DNA of 64,000 bases, from positions 1 to 64,000 of the forward strand of contig CAZXEU010000213.1 of the NCBI GenBank assembly GCA_964639665.1, in the 5' to 3' direction. Positions within the stretch are counted from its first letter, which is position 1. Each line of letters starts with the position of its first letter. Below the pieces are notes generated by a model. It was not told the origin of the DNA, did not search any database, and was given only the letters and a program-made list of their open reading frames with translations. This document shows positions 45,503 through 54,500 of the stretch, piece by piece. Source of the DNA: CAZXEU01 sp964639665 (lineage in GTDB: Bacteria > Bacteroidota > Rhodothermia > Rhodothermales > Bin80). The translations under genes were made by a program, and so were the position numbers.

Positions 45503-46672
45503 ATGCTTGACCGCATCAAGGCTGCAGCTGACGACGTTTTCCCCGAGATTGTGCGGCTGCGCCGGACCATCCACCGGAATCCGGAACTCGCCTACGAGGA
45601 GCATGAAACCGCGCGCCTTGTGCGCGATACGCTGGTGCCCCTGGGTCTCTCCTTGCAAAGCGGCATCGCTGGAACCGGCATCGCGGCAACGCTGGAAGGG
45701 CAGTTGCCTGGCCCCTGTGTACTGCTGCGTGCCGACATGGACGCACTGCCGATTGCGGAAGAGACCGGCCTCGATTTTGATTCGCAAAGTCCTGGTCGGA
45801 TGCATGCGTGCGGACACGACATGCACACGTCTTCGCTCCTCGGAACGGCCATGGTCCTGGCCGGTCTACGGCATGGGCTACCCGGCAGCGTGCGGTTCAT
45901 ATTTCAGCCTAGCGAAGAGCGTCTACCCAGTGGGGCCCAGGCGATGATCCGGGCCGGCGTGCTGGATCACGGGCAGGCTGCCGCGTTCGGGCAGCATGTC
46001 TTCCCCGCCCTCCCTGCGGGTACGATCGGCATTCGTCCAGGCCTGTTCATGGCATCCGCCGACGAGGTCCGGATCACTGTCCGGGGCAGGGGCGGACATG
46101 CGGCCGAGCCCCATTTGCTCCAGTCCGACGTGATGCTGGCAGCCTGCCATACGGTGGTAGCGCTGCAGGGAGTCATCAGTCGCCATTGTCCTCCCGACGT
46201 GCCGAGTCTGCTTTCATTTGGAAACATGACGGCAGACGGCGCCACGAACATTCTTCCAAACGCGGTGCATATAGAGGGCACGTTCCGCGCGATGCAGGAA
46301 GAATGGAGATTTCGCGCGCACGATCTCATAAGCAGCATTGCTGCTGATGCGGCACGAACGTTCGGCGCCGAGGCTGCGGTCGACATCGCCACGGGGCCAC
46401 CGGCCGTATTTAATGATCCCGGAGAGGCAAGGCTCGTTCGCGAGGCGGCCGAGGATTACGTTGGGCGCGGCAACACCCGGGAGGCAGAGCTCTGGTTCGG
46501 AGGAGAGGACTTCGCCTACTTCCTCCAGGAGGTGCCCGGCGCCTTCTATCAAATGGGGGTCGGCTGTCCGCATGCGCTACACACGCCGCGCTTTACCATT
46601 GACGAGGAGGCCTTGCGCGTCTCCACCGGCTTTATGGCGTACCTCGCCTGGAAGCGGCTCACGAGCCATTAG
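45503..46672 (+). CDS. M20-family amidohydrolase (N-acyl amino acid/hippurate hydrolase type)
   Basis: A 389-residue metallopeptidase/deacylase of the M20D (AmaA/HipO/IAA-amino acid hydrolase) group. Metal ligands lie in MHACGHDMHT near residue 98 and FQPSEE near residue 135. The dimerisation domain covers about residues 180-290. The closing ligand is in GGEDFAYFLQEVPG. It hydrolyses N-acyl or amide bonds of amino acids; the substrate is unknown. It starts 65 bases after the DUF58 gene. A CG-rich 267-base interval follows without a gene. Confidence 0.92.
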   Translation: MLDRIKAAADDVFPEIVRLRRTIHRNPELAYEEHETARLVRDTLVPLGLSLQSGIAGTGIAATLEGQLPGPCVLLRADMDALPIAEETGLDFDSQSPGRMHACGHDMHTSSLLGTAMVLAGLRHGLPGSVRFIFQPSEERLPSGAQAMIRAGVLDHGQAAAFGQHVFPALPAGTIGIRPGLFMASADEVRITVRGRGGHAAEPHLLQSDVMLAACHTVVALQGVISRHCPPDVPSLLSFGNMTADGATNILPNAVHIEGTFRAMQEEWRFRAHDLISSIAADAARTFGAEAAVDIATGPPAVFNDPGEARLVREAAEDYVGRGNTREAELWFGGEDFAYFLQEVPGAFYQMGVGCPHALHTPRFTIDEEALRVSTGFMAYLAWKRLTSH

Positions 46673-46892
46673 CGGCTATTGCAGGCGTCCGGCATCCAAA
46701 TCAGGCTCTGTGCCGGGAGCCTGTACCCGCCTAAGCTCGGATAATGCGCGCAGACGCGGCGCATCTTGTCCACCTGTTAGTGGCTCCGAGCCCGGTAACA
46801 TGCCCGCAACCGATTCAGAATGCGCGCCTTCGTACTACGCGCGTTGAATCTTTTGTCGTATTTTCTCAGGTTGATGATCTACCCGTATGCTG

Positions 46893-46913
46893 GGTCGCGA
46901 AACAGCTGCGACC
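46893..46913. promoter_or_regulatory. Inverted repeat upstream of the first SpoIIE-type phosphatase
   Basis: GGTCGC (46893-46898) and GCGACC (46908-46913) form a 6-base inverted repeat 27 bases before the ATG at 46940, in the 267-base interval that otherwise shows no gene. A TATTGTTTG element at about 46926-46934 resembles the Bacteroidota -7 box TAnnTTTG with one extra base. Both are weak. Confidence 0.25.
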
Positions 46914-46939
46914 AACTGTAACCTGTATTGTTTGTGGTC

Positions 46940-49438
46940 ATGAAACGCCTTCGTCTTGCCCCGCGCGTATTCATTGCCACGTCTGCACTGCTGCTCTTTA
47001 CGGTTCTAGTCACCTCCGTAACGCTGCTTTATCAGACGTCCACGGCGTTGCGCGACGAGGCGCAGCAGTATGCCGAGCAGCTCGCGGGGCTGCTTGCCTC
47101 CAATCTGGCGGACAAGGGCGAGATTTCGCTTGCCAACGTTTTTCGGACGATCGACGCAACGCTGAACGGTCCCATGGCGGCCCAGGGCCATATAGCCGCA
47201 TACTTCGTTGCGGCGGCTGCCGAGGCCGGATATGACACGACACGGGTTGTAGACATCCTTACAACCATGATTGACGAAACCGTCCTTGATGAATTCTGGA
47301 TTACGGATGAGGAAGCATACGCCTACCTGACCAATGTCCGCTATGCCACGGGGCCCGATGCCGGAGAGTTGTGGTATTTCGCCTTTAGCCCCGATCCCGC
47401 GGTACAGCCACAGGCTTCGAAATTCTATTCGCTGCTGCATACGCCTACCGACAGTGCCGCCGTCATCACCCAGCCTGCCCAAGTCCGGGAAATCGATGGC
47501 AGAACGTTCAAGTACGTCGGAGTCGGCGGCGTGGACCACCACCGAATTGTCCAGGTCGGAAACGAGCTGGAAGCCGGAGAGCAGGAGATCCTCCGACGAA
47601 TCTCTTCCGAGGGGCGCGCTGATGTCTCGCTGATTATAGAGGGTATCCTGGGCCAGCAGTTGGCAACCGAGGGCCTGATGCTGGATCATTTCATCCGGGC
47701 CGCCGAGGACGCAAGCTGGAGCGCAAGCCGGATTGACGAGGCGCTTGCCCGGCTTGTTGCCATCTCGGATATGGGAGAGATCCGGATTACGGACGCACGT
47801 GGGGCGGGCCTGTACTCGAGCCTGGATCCCGGGGATTCGCTGCGTGCCACGCTGGCCCACGCGGCAGAGCTGGATTCCGTGCTGGATGGTACCCTTAATC
47901 TGATCGAGCATGGCACCGCCATGCATGAAAGGGGCACCGTGATGTACAAGTATGTCACTTCTGCGCGCCCCGGCAGCGGCAGAATCATCCAGATTGGTAT
48001 TCCGATCGAAAGCAGCTCGGGCAATCTGCTTTATAGCGTATACCAAGAAGAAGCGAGGGTAGCCGTCGAAAACGGCTTGCCACGCGGCCTGTGGATCTAC
48101 AACCAGTCCCTGGAACTGGCCGCTTTTGCCAGCTACCAGGCCGAATCGGGTGAGGAGGAGTCGGCTCTCGGTCGGGACATCCCCGAATCCGTCATGCCTC
48201 TGCTCGACCAAGCGATGCAGGAGGAGCACGTGGTAAGCGCTGCCAGACTTGCGTTGCGGTCTCCGCAGGAGCGCGGCATTTGGGCCGCGTCACCGATAAT
48301 CAACGTGGGAGAAATACTAATCGGGGGCATGGTCTTCTTCGTCAATCTCGATGCCATCGCAGAGACCGTAAGGGCCGAGGCGCGCAGAACGGCCATGATT
48401 GCCCTCTTTTTGCTCAGCCTCACCGCCATTGCCACATTCTTCGGTGCGCGCCTCCTGACGCGTCCGATTGAGGTGATAGCCGAAGCTGCGCGAGAAGTGG
48501 AAAGCGGTGAGCAACCCGATAGCGTCCTGATGGAGCCTGTTGCCAATAGAAGCGATGAAATTGGCAGTCTTGCCCGCGTCTTTCTGGACATGTCAGCCCA
48601 GGTGTTCAACCGCGAGGAGGTTCTGGAGACACTGGTATCCGAGCGCACGCAGGAATTGCAGACCTCAAACCATAAGCTTCGGCGGGCGCAGGAGGCCATC
48701 AATCAGGATCTCGAAATGGCCAAGATCGTGCAAGCCGCGCTGGTTCGCGAAGGCACCGTCCAGATCAAGGCGTTTTCTGCGTGCGCCAGAATGAATCCCG
48801 CCCAGCGCGTCGGCGGTGACTTCGTGGACTTTCTTGAGCCGGAAGAGGGCAAGCTGTTCGTGGCTATCGGAGATGTGTCCGGCAAAGGAGTAGCCGCAGC
48901 ACTCTTTATGGCTGCCTCCCAGGCTGCCGTCAAGTTTGCCGTCGCCGAGCGCATCGAGACTATTTCAGCGATTGCCGACGAGGCAAACAGACGCCTGTGC
49001 AGCCAGAACCCCATGGGGCTTTTTGTAACTACGTTCCTCGCCATGGTCAACCTCAAGAATGGCACCATAGATTATGTCAGCGCAGGACATGAGCCGCCGT
49101 ATATTCTGGGGTCGAACGGGTTAAGAAAGACGCTTCCGCCAACCGGCGGACTGGCAATGGGCTTAATGGAGGACTTTCCTTATTCTAGTGGCACAACCGT
49201 ACTGCAACCGGGAGAGACGCTTTTCCTGTATACCGATGGTCTCACGGACATGGTCAACATCGAGGGAGAGATTTTTGGACGGGAGCGTCTCGAAGAGACC
49301 ATCGACGGGACCGGCGGACATTCTCCCGAAGAGATCGTAAATCAGGTCTGGACCACGATCGGCAGCTTTGCGACCGGCGCCCCGGCGGCGGATGACATGA
49401 CCTGCCTCGTATTGCACCGGAAGAACGACATTGCTTAA
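46940..49438 (+). CDS. Membrane SpoIIE/PP2C phosphatase with sensor and HAMP domain (module 1)
   Basis: An 832-residue RsbU-like signalling phosphatase. TM1 is residues about 13-35; a large extracytoplasmic sensor spans about 36-480; TM2 follows (AMIALFLLSLTAIATFFGA near 484-503); then a HAMP domain (RPIEVIAEAAREVESGE), a coiled coil (about 560-600) and a SpoIIE PP2C domain (about 610-830). The metal residues are intact: GGDFVD and IGDVSGKG, with the closing DDMTCLVL. It should dephosphorylate the STAS antagonist at 49910 on sensing an envelope signal. TTG 46928 is an upstream alternative. The next gene begins 2 bases after its stop. Confidence 0.92.
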   Translation: MKRLRLAPRVFIATSALLLFTVLVTSVTLLYQTSTALRDEAQQYAEQLAGLLASNLADKGEISLANVFRTIDATLNGPMAAQGHIAAYFVAAAAEAGYDTTRVVDILTTMIDETVLDEFWITDEEAYAYLTNVRYATGPDAGELWYFAFSPDPAVQPQASKFYSLLHTPTDSAAVITQPAQVREIDGRTFKYVGVGGVDHHRIVQVGNELEAGEQEILRRISSEGRADVSLIIEGILGQQLATEGLMLDHFIRAAEDASWSASRIDEALARLVAISDMGEIRITDARGAGLYSSLDPGDSLRATLAHAAELDSVLDGTLNLIEHGTAMHERGTVMYKYVTSARPGSGRIIQIGIPIESSSGNLLYSVYQEEARVAVENGLPRGLWIYNQSLELAAFASYQAESGEEESALGRDIPESVMPLLDQAMQEEHVVSAARLALRSPQERGIWAASPIINVGEILIGGMVFFVNLDAIAETVRAEARRTAMIALFLLSLTAIATFFGARLLTRPIEVIAEAAREVESGEQPDSVLMEPVANRSDEIGSLARVFLDMSAQVFNREEVLETLVSERTQELQTSNHKLRRAQEAINQDLEMAKIVQAALVREGTVQIKAFSACARMNPAQRVGGDFVDFLEPEEGKLFVAIGDVSGKGVAAALFMAASQAAVKFAVAERIETISAIADEANRRLCSQNPMGLFVTTFLAMVNLKNGTIDYVSAGHEPPYILGSNGLRKTLPPTGGLAMGLMEDFPYSSGTTVLQPGETLFLYTDGLTDMVNIEGEIFGRERLEETIDGTGGHSPEEIVNQVWTTIGSFATGAPAADDMTCLVLHRKNDIA

Positions 49439-49439
49439 T

Positions 49440-49871
49440 ATGGCTGACCGACTTGAGATATCCATTCAGGCGCGGCTTTCCGAACTCCGCAATTTGGCTG
49501 AGATGGTGGAAACTTTCGGCGAAGCCCACGATCTTTCCATGAAGATGAACTTCATGATCAATCTCGCGCTTGAAGAGTTGATCACGAACACTGTAATCCA
49601 TGGCGAGTTCGGCGATATTGTGGAGCCCAAGATCGGCATTTGCCTGTATGTGGAGAAACAGTCCGTGGTGCTCGTAGTTGAGTCTGACGGTCAAGAATTC
49701 GATCCTACGCAGGAAACCAATCCTGATCTCACTTCAGAACTGGATGCCAGACCTATCGGAGGTTTGGGCCTGCACTTGATCAAGCAGCAAGCAGATCGGA
49801 TTTCATATGCGTTCGTCAACAATCGGAACCGGCTCCAGTTGGAATACGATCTAGTCCCCGAAACCGCTTGA
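49440..49871 (+). CDS. RsbW-like HATPase anti-sigma-type kinase (module 1)
   Basis: A 143-residue GHKL/HATPase_c_2 protein. The N box NLALEELITNTVIHGE, the G1 box ESDGQEFDPT and the G2-like RPIGGLGLHLIKQQAD are all present. Such kinases bind and phosphorylate a STAS antagonist or sequester a sigma factor or another target. It starts 2 bases after the phosphatase stop and overlaps the region leading into the STAS gene, so the three genes are one unit. Confidence 0.9.
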   Translation: MADRLEISIQARLSELRNLAEMVETFGEAHDLSMKMNFMINLALEELITNTVIHGEFGDIVEPKIGICLYVEKQSVVLVVESDGQEFDPTQETNPDLTSELDARPIGGLGLHLIKQQADRISYAFVNNRNRLQLEYDLVPETA

Positions 49872-49897
49872 CGGTTCGGCTTCACCCAAACTTTATC

Positions 49898-49902
49898 GGA
49901 GG
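49898..49902 (+). promoter_or_regulatory. Shine-Dalgarno fixing the start of the module 1 STAS gene
   Basis: GGAGG seven bases before the GTG at 49910. It argues against the longer in-frame start at 49868. Confidence 0.75.
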
Positions 49903-49909
49903 TGCATTA

Positions 49910-50248
49910 GTGGAAATTGAAGTCTTGGAAGAACGCGAAGGTACGGCGTTGGTCTTGCTGCCCATTGCGCGTCTAGATAGCTCCAATGCCCGCTCGTTTG
50001 AGAACGTGATCATTGGTCATGTGGAGAACGGCGAGAATCAGATTGTCGTCGATTTCAGCCGGCTCGTGTTCATCAGCAGTTCCGGCATGCGGGTTCTGCT
50101 CATTACGGCCAAGAAGCTGCATGCCCGAAAAGGGAAGCTAATCCTCTGTTCGATGCAGGACAGTATCCGCGAGATATTCAGCATAAGTGGCTTTGACCAG
50201 ATCATTCCGATTCGCAAATCGAGAAAGGGTGCGCTAAACGAGATGTAG
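49910..50248 (+). CDS. STAS-domain anti-sigma factor antagonist (module 1)
   Basis: A 112-residue STAS protein of the RsbV/SpoIIAA type. LVLLPIARLDSSNARSFENV, IVVDFSRLVFISSSGMRVLL and the C-terminal FDQIIPIRKS are typical; the phospho-acceptor Ser lies in ISSSGM. Its partner kinase is the HATPase at 49440 and its phosphatase the SpoIIE-type protein at 46940. The GTG at 49910 was chosen because of the ideal ribosome-binding site; the longer frame from 49868 has 14 extra residues without similarity. Confidence 0.92.
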   Translation: MEIEVLEEREGTALVLLPIARLDSSNARSFENVIIGHVENGENQIVVDFSRLVFISSSGMRVLLITAKKLHARKGKLILCSMQDSIREIFSISGFDQIIPIRKSRKGALNEM

Positions 50249-50596
50249 GGTCCTGCCTCCGGTACCCTGGGCGGACCGCCTGAAGTCCTGTGTGTGAAGG
50301 GTACACTCCTGCTGCCAAACCAGCGCCGTACTTGCTCGGCGTGGTGCCGTATCATGGAATCCGTGCTTGGCGGCGGCTCCGGCGAGCCGTGACTGTACGC
50401 GACCGGCCCGGCGTATGGATTGACTGGCCTTCCCGCGACGCAACGCCAAACGCCACCTAGGGCCAGATCGTACGCGCAGGAAATCGGTTACCGGACGCGC
50501 CAACGACTGACGCTCTACGCGCCTTCCCCGTCTGGTAGCAACCTCTAGCCGGCGGCTTTTCTGCAAGAAATGCCCTTAACAGCCGCGCTCAGTCCT
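50249..50596. other. 348-base interval with no supported gene
   Basis: This gap lies between the module 1 STAS gene and the convergent amtB. A minus-strand frame at 50234-50566 (110 codons) is Arg-rich with no recognisable domain and looks like a GC-driven shadow. No tRNA-like cloverleaf, terminator with T-run or repeat was seen. Confidence 0.6.
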
Positions 50597-51883
50597 CTAC
50601 GACGCCTCCTCATCCTCATCGCCGAAATCCTCCGGCACAAGGACGAATTCAGGGTAGGCGTCTATGCCGAGCTCCGCAACGTCCTGACCCAGTCTCTCTA
50701 CGCGCAACGAAACTCTCACGCCAGTGGTCCTGGCAAGGATCTTCCAGAGCGCGAAGGACAGGCCGAATACGAACACGCCGATTGAACAGACACCCAGCAG
50801 CTGCACCAGAAAGTCCCCTCCACTGGTAAAGCTCACCGCAAGCGTTCCCCAGATCCCGGAAAAGAGGTGGGCAGGCACAGCTCCCACCACGTCATCGACG
50901 TGAAACTTCTCAAGCAGCCGGATCGACGCTATACAGACCACGGCTCCCACCCCGCCCACGATGAGGGCCAGGTAGTGACTCGTCATGGCTGGACCTGCCG
51001 TAATAGCCACAAGTCCGGCGATGGCTCCGTTGAGCACGGCGAACAGATCGAATCTGCCAAGGATCGGGCGTGATACCGCAAGCGCCGTCATGACGCCGGC
51101 AGCGGCGGCCAGGTTGGTATTCACCAGCACCTTCGCCATGGAAACCGCGTCGACAGCGCTGCCGAGCGCCAGCTGGGAACCTCCGTTGAACCCAAACCAG
51201 CCGAGCCACAGGATGAACACGCCCAGCGTGACAACCGGTACGCTGGACGGCGGCGTCGCCCGAACGCTGCCGTCCTTCCTGAACTTGCCGTGACGGGCCC
51301 CGACTACGATGGCTCCCGCAAGTGCAGCCCAGCCGCCTACGCCGTGCACGATGGTCGAGCCTGCAAAGTCCTGGAATCCCAATTCATACAGCCAACCCTC
51401 TCCCCAAGTCCAGGCCCCGACAAGCGGATAAATGATGGCCGTAAGCACGGACGTGAAGATAAAGAATGGCAAAAGCTTGACGCGCTCTGCCAGTGATCCG
51501 GAAACAATGGAGGCCGCCGTCGCAACAAATACCATCTGGAAAAACCAGTCGGACATCACTGAATAGCCGTTGCCCAGCACGGCTTCCAGTGCGCTGTCGT
51601 CGCCACCCAGTAGCGCAAGCTCCTCGGCCGAGGAGTGATAGAAGAGACTGATCTTACCTATCCATCCGCTCACATCCACATACATCAGATTGTACCCGAT
51701 CAGATAGAAGGCGATGCCAGCTATGGAGTACAGGCCGATGTTCTTGAGGCAAATGACAGAGGCATTCTTGGTGCGGACCGAGCCGGATTCCAGCATGGTA
51801 AAACCCGCGGCCATCCACATGACCAATCCGCCCCAAATCAGGAACGAAAAGGTATTGAAAACGAACTGAGCTTCAGTGTTCAT
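50597..51883 (-). CDS. amt: Ammonium transporter (Amt/Rh family)
   Basis: A 428-residue inner-membrane channel with about eleven membrane segments. The start MNTEAQFVFNTFSFLIWGGL and the segments AGFTMLESGSVRTKNA, DFAGSTIVHGVGGWAALAGA and FNGGSQLALG are Amt/Rh hallmarks, including the conserved Asp and a pore His in STIVHGVGG. The C-terminal tail ends in an acidic stretch (GDEDEEAS). No glnK/glnB (PII) gene is adjacent, unlike many amtB loci. The next upstream gene on the same strand is a Tsx-like porin, so both may serve nitrogen uptake. Confidence 0.94.
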   Translation of the reverse strand: MNTEAQFVFNTFSFLIWGGLVMWMAAGFTMLESGSVRTKNASVICLKNIGLYSIAGIAFYLIGYNLMYVDVSGWIGKISLFYHSSAEELALLGGDDSALEAVLGNGYSVMSDWFFQMVFVATAASIVSGSLAERVKLLPFFIFTSVLTAIIYPLVGAWTWGEGWLYELGFQDFAGSTIVHGVGGWAALAGAIVVGARHGKFRKDGSVRATPPSSVPVVTLGVFILWLGWFGFNGGSQLALGSAVDAVSMAKVLVNTNLAAAAGVMTALAVSRPILGRFDLFAVLNGAIAGLVAITAGPAMTSHYLALIVGGVGAVVCIASIRLLEKFHVDDVVGAVPAHLFSGIWGTLAVSFTSGGDFLVQLLGVCSIGVFVFGLSFALWKILARTTGVRVSLRVERLGQDVAELGIDAYPEFVLVPEDFGDEDEEAS

Positions 51884-52057
51884 GTCCCGATTGGTCTAAT
51901 GATGACGGCGGCGGGGCTAGTCCCGCATCCCGCAACACCTTTCTCGGTCGCCACAACTGATTTCGACAGAGAACTAGCGGCTAATCTACTCTTTGCCAGT
52001 TGGCCATGCAACAGCAGGCCACGGTTCCACGCCGTGTTCCGGGCGGAGCCGGCAGGC

Positions 52058-52849
52058 CTAGACTCGCCAAACGACCAGCAGTTGCGGCACGTATTCGCTG
52101 TTGTCCGTGCCCAACTTGTTTCGCCAGATCTGAAATTCAATGCCAACCATGAGGTGACCGGCAGACCCCATCGCGGCGCCCAGATCCCATGTCAATTGTG
52201 GCTGGGCAAGAATCCACGCATTCACGTCAGCCTGCAATTCGTTCTCCACGGCGCTGATGTACTCAGCGTGGCCGGTAAAGGCAAACGACTGGCTTCCAAC
52301 GGAGAACGGATACAGCCAACTCACATCGAACATGAAGCCGTTCGACGTAGTAGGTGCCCCGCCCTGATCGACGCCGTTGCTTCTATCGATTACCGCGGTA
52401 AAGTCCGTGTTCAGAAACACGAAACCCGGCACGCTCCAGGAAAGGCGACCCCCCGGCAGATACTTGATGACGTCAGCATCCGCATCAAAGTTGAGCCCCA
52501 TGATAACCGAAATATCCGCTACCGGGCCTGCACCTACCGACGAGCCCCGAATCTTGGAGAAACTCAACGTGGGATACCACTCTCCGTAGAATTCCACATC
52601 GTTGAATCCGTCGGCGTTCGTGTCATCGAGCCAGTCGATAAAGAAAAACGTATCTCCGTACTGCCACTGCGCCGCGTGCTGAAACGTGAGTATTCTGGTA
52701 GGTGCCGTCGAACCGGTAAACGGATTCTTCAGACTGCCAACCTGCAGCGCAAAGTCAAGCTGGGCGGCCGCAGGCGAGGCCAACCCGAAAAAGATGCTAA
52801 TACCAACAGAAGAGCAAATCCAGGCATACCTGAGATCACGAGCCGGCAT
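52058..52849 (-). CDS. Tsx-like outer-membrane channel protein
   Basis: A 263-residue beta-barrel protein with a signal peptide (MPARDLRYAWICSSVG to SPAAAQ). FFFIDWLDD, DVEFYGEWYPTLSF and the C-terminal YVPQLLVVWRV match the Channel_Tsx/nucleoside-porin group (pfam03502-like), which often carries such Trp/Asp-rich strands. Nucleoside transport is inferred from the family; the ligand is untested. GGAGG lies nine bases before the ATG at 52849. The longer frame from 53020 has an Arg-rich start without a signal and is rejected. It may be cotranscribed with amt 174 bases downstream. Confidence 0.75.
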   Translation of the reverse strand: MPARDLRYAWICSSVGISIFFGLASPAAAQLDFALQVGSLKNPFTGSTAPTRILTFQHAAQWQYGDTFFFIDWLDDTNADGFNDVEFYGEWYPTLSFSKIRGSSVGAGPVADISVIMGLNFDADADVIKYLPGGRLSWSVPGFVFLNTDFTAVIDRSNGVDQGGAPTTSNGFMFDVSWLYPFSVGSQSFAFTGHAEYISAVENELQADVNAWILAQPQLTWDLGAAMGSAGHLMVGIEFQIWRNKLGTDNSEYVPQLLVVWRV

Positions 52850-52858
52850 GATTGCGTA

Positions 52859-52863
52859 CCTCC
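52859..52863 (-). promoter_or_regulatory. Shine-Dalgarno fixing the start of the Tsx-like gene
   Basis: GGAGG on the minus strand, nine bases before the ATG at 52849. Confidence 0.7.
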
Positions 52864-53047
52864 GAGTAACTGTTAGCTCATTGCGCTGCCTACCGGGAAT
52901 TCGAATCCAGGGATCCGTGCAGCGCAGCCAATTCACCGGAAATATAGCGCTACAGCCCCCGATTTGCTTTCGATGGAAGGATACGACACGGCCGGGGCGC
53001 CTTTTCAGGCTACGCCTCACGCCCGATTGCCGGACGCGGCACCCTTC

Positions 53048-53332
53048 CTAGTAGGGGCCGTAGCTGTTTACGGCCTCAACACGGGTGATCCGTGGGACCG
53101 CATGCTTGAGAGCCTGCTCAATGCCTGCCCTCAAGGTCATCGTGCTCATTGGACATGAACCGCAGGCACCCAGCAATTCCAGCTCAACGACGAAGTCCTC
53201 TGTGATCTGGAGAAGTCGCACGGAACCTCCATCCGCTGCCAGATACGGCCGGATGCTATCCAGGCCCTGCTCAATTTGCTGTCGCAGATCCGGGTCCGTA
53301 GTCGGGCTGTATGTCACACTGCTACCGGTCAT
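53048..53332 (-). CDS. NifU/Nfu C-terminal-domain iron-sulfur scaffold
   Basis: A 94-residue Nfu-domain protein. The cluster-binding CxxC lies in GACGSCPMSTMTLRAGIEQAL near residue 57-65, and the domain begins with IEQGLDSIRPYLAADGGSV. It assembles and delivers iron-sulfur clusters. The ATG at 53332 (MTGSSVTYSPTTDPDL) is preferred; a longer frame from 53389 adds unrelated residues. It follows mrp on the same strand, which supports a shared cluster-carrier role. Confidence 0.92.
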   Translation of the reverse strand: MTGSSVTYSPTTDPDLRQQIEQGLDSIRPYLAADGGSVRLLQITEDFVVELELLGACGSCPMSTMTLRAGIEQALKHAVPRITRVEAVNSYGPY

Positions 53333-53398
53333 TGAACCTGTAACACCAGCACCATGAAAAAGATCAGCGCAGCCGGGACCGGGCGGCACCCTTCTCGG

Positions 53399-54490
53399 CT
53401 AACGGTACTCTATCTGCGGCGAGGGTTGCGGTTCGGGGCGACCGGCCAACGCAGTCACCAGCCGCGAAGCCGCGCTCCTGAAAGCCCGGGCTGAAGCGCT
53501 CTCCGGATCCGCAACAACCACCGGTAAACCCGAATCACCGGTTTCCCGAACGCGCTGTTCAAGCGGAATCTCTCCCAAGAACGGGACGCCCAATTCGTCA
53601 GCCAATTGTCGTGCGCCGCCCTGACCGAATAAGTAATAGCGCCGCTCCGGCAAGTCGGGAGGTTCGAAATAGGCCATATTCTCCACCATTCCCAGCACCG
53701 GCACATTGACTTTCTCAAACATGGACACACCCTTTCTGGCATCGGCGAGCGCCACACGCTGGGGCGTTGAGACAATGACCGCTCCGGCTAGCGCTACAGT
53801 CTGAACAATAGTAAGCTGAATATCTCCCGTACCCGGGGGCAAATCCAGCACCAGAAAGTCCAGATCTCCCCACTCGGCTTCACCGAGGAATTGGCGCACC
53901 GCGCTTGAAACCATTGGGCCGCGCCAAATGACCGCCTGCGAACTGTCTACCAGAAGCCCCATGGAAAGCACCCGTACACCGTGCTGCTCAAGCGGAACGA
54001 TCTTTCGCTCCGCGTTGACGCGTGGCTTCTGTCCCTCCACGCCAAACATCGTGGGCACGCTGGGACCGTAAATGTCGGTATCCACCAGCCCCGTTCGAAA
54101 TCCGGCCCCTGCAAGCGCAACCGCAAGATTGGCAGCCACCGTGCTCTTGCCCACGCCTCCCTTGCCGGACGCCACGGCTATCATTTGCCTGGCACCCATC
54201 TTGATCCGCGCATCAGACGATCCGGCGACCACCGTTACGTTCGCCCGCACCTCTTTTCCGAAGGATGCGGCAATGGCCTCCTGACAGAGCTTCGAGACTT
54301 TACGCGCAAACGGGGTGCCCGGCCTGGCCACATGCACGGTGAAGCTTACCTGGTCGTCTCCAACCTGCAAATCCCTCACCATGCCCAGCCGGGCGATGTC
54401 GTGTCCCCGTTCCGGGTCCACAACCGTGCTTAAGGCGCGCAGTACCCCCTTTCTGGTCATGCCTGCCTCGGCGTAGATTCGCTGTTGCAC
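53399..54490 (-). CDS. mrp: Mrp/ApbC-type iron-sulfur cluster carrier P-loop ATPase
   Basis: A 363-residue protein: N-terminal MIP18/DUF59 domain (residues about 12-85), deviant Walker A GKGGVGKST at residues 109-117, IVSTPQRVALADARKGVSMF and VENMAYFEPPDLPERRYYLFG. The usual CxxC after VENM is replaced by PPDLPERRYY, as is common in Bacteroidota homologs; the bound cluster would then need other ligands. The family carries Fe-S clusters to apo-enzymes. It is 10 bases after ppx and 66 bases before nfu on the same strand. Confidence 0.93.
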   Translation of the reverse strand: MQQRIYAEAGMTRKGVLRALSTVVDPERGHDIARLGMVRDLQVGDDQVSFTVHVARPGTPFARKVSKLCQEAIAASFGKEVRANVTVVAGSSDARIKMGARQMIAVASGKGGVGKSTVAANLAVALAGAGFRTGLVDTDIYGPSVPTMFGVEGQKPRVNAERKIVPLEQHGVRVLSMGLLVDSSQAVIWRGPMVSSAVRQFLGEAEWGDLDFLVLDLPPGTGDIQLTIVQTVALAGAVIVSTPQRVALADARKGVSMFEKVNVPVLGMVENMAYFEPPDLPERRYYLFGQGGARQLADELGVPFLGEIPLEQRVRETGDSGLPVVVADPESASARAFRSAASRLVTALAGRPEPQPSPQIEYR

Positions 54491-54500
54491 CGGTCCACGT

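Noticed and set aside
46744..47235. 163-codon plus-strand frame before and into the phosphatase
   Set aside because: It overlaps the phosphatase start in another frame and reads as low-quality sequence rich in Arg and Cys.
47006..48229. 407-codon minus-strand frame opposite the first SpoIIE-type phosphatase
   Set aside because: No signal, domain or ribosome-binding site; explained by codon composition of the opposite gene.
51635..52876. 413-codon plus-strand frame opposite amt and the Tsx-like gene
   Set aside because: It spans two genes and their gap in antisense and has no family similarity.
52905..52925. TTCGAATCC resembling a tRNA T-loop
   Set aside because: No matching acceptor stem, anticodon arm or CCA end could be folded around it.
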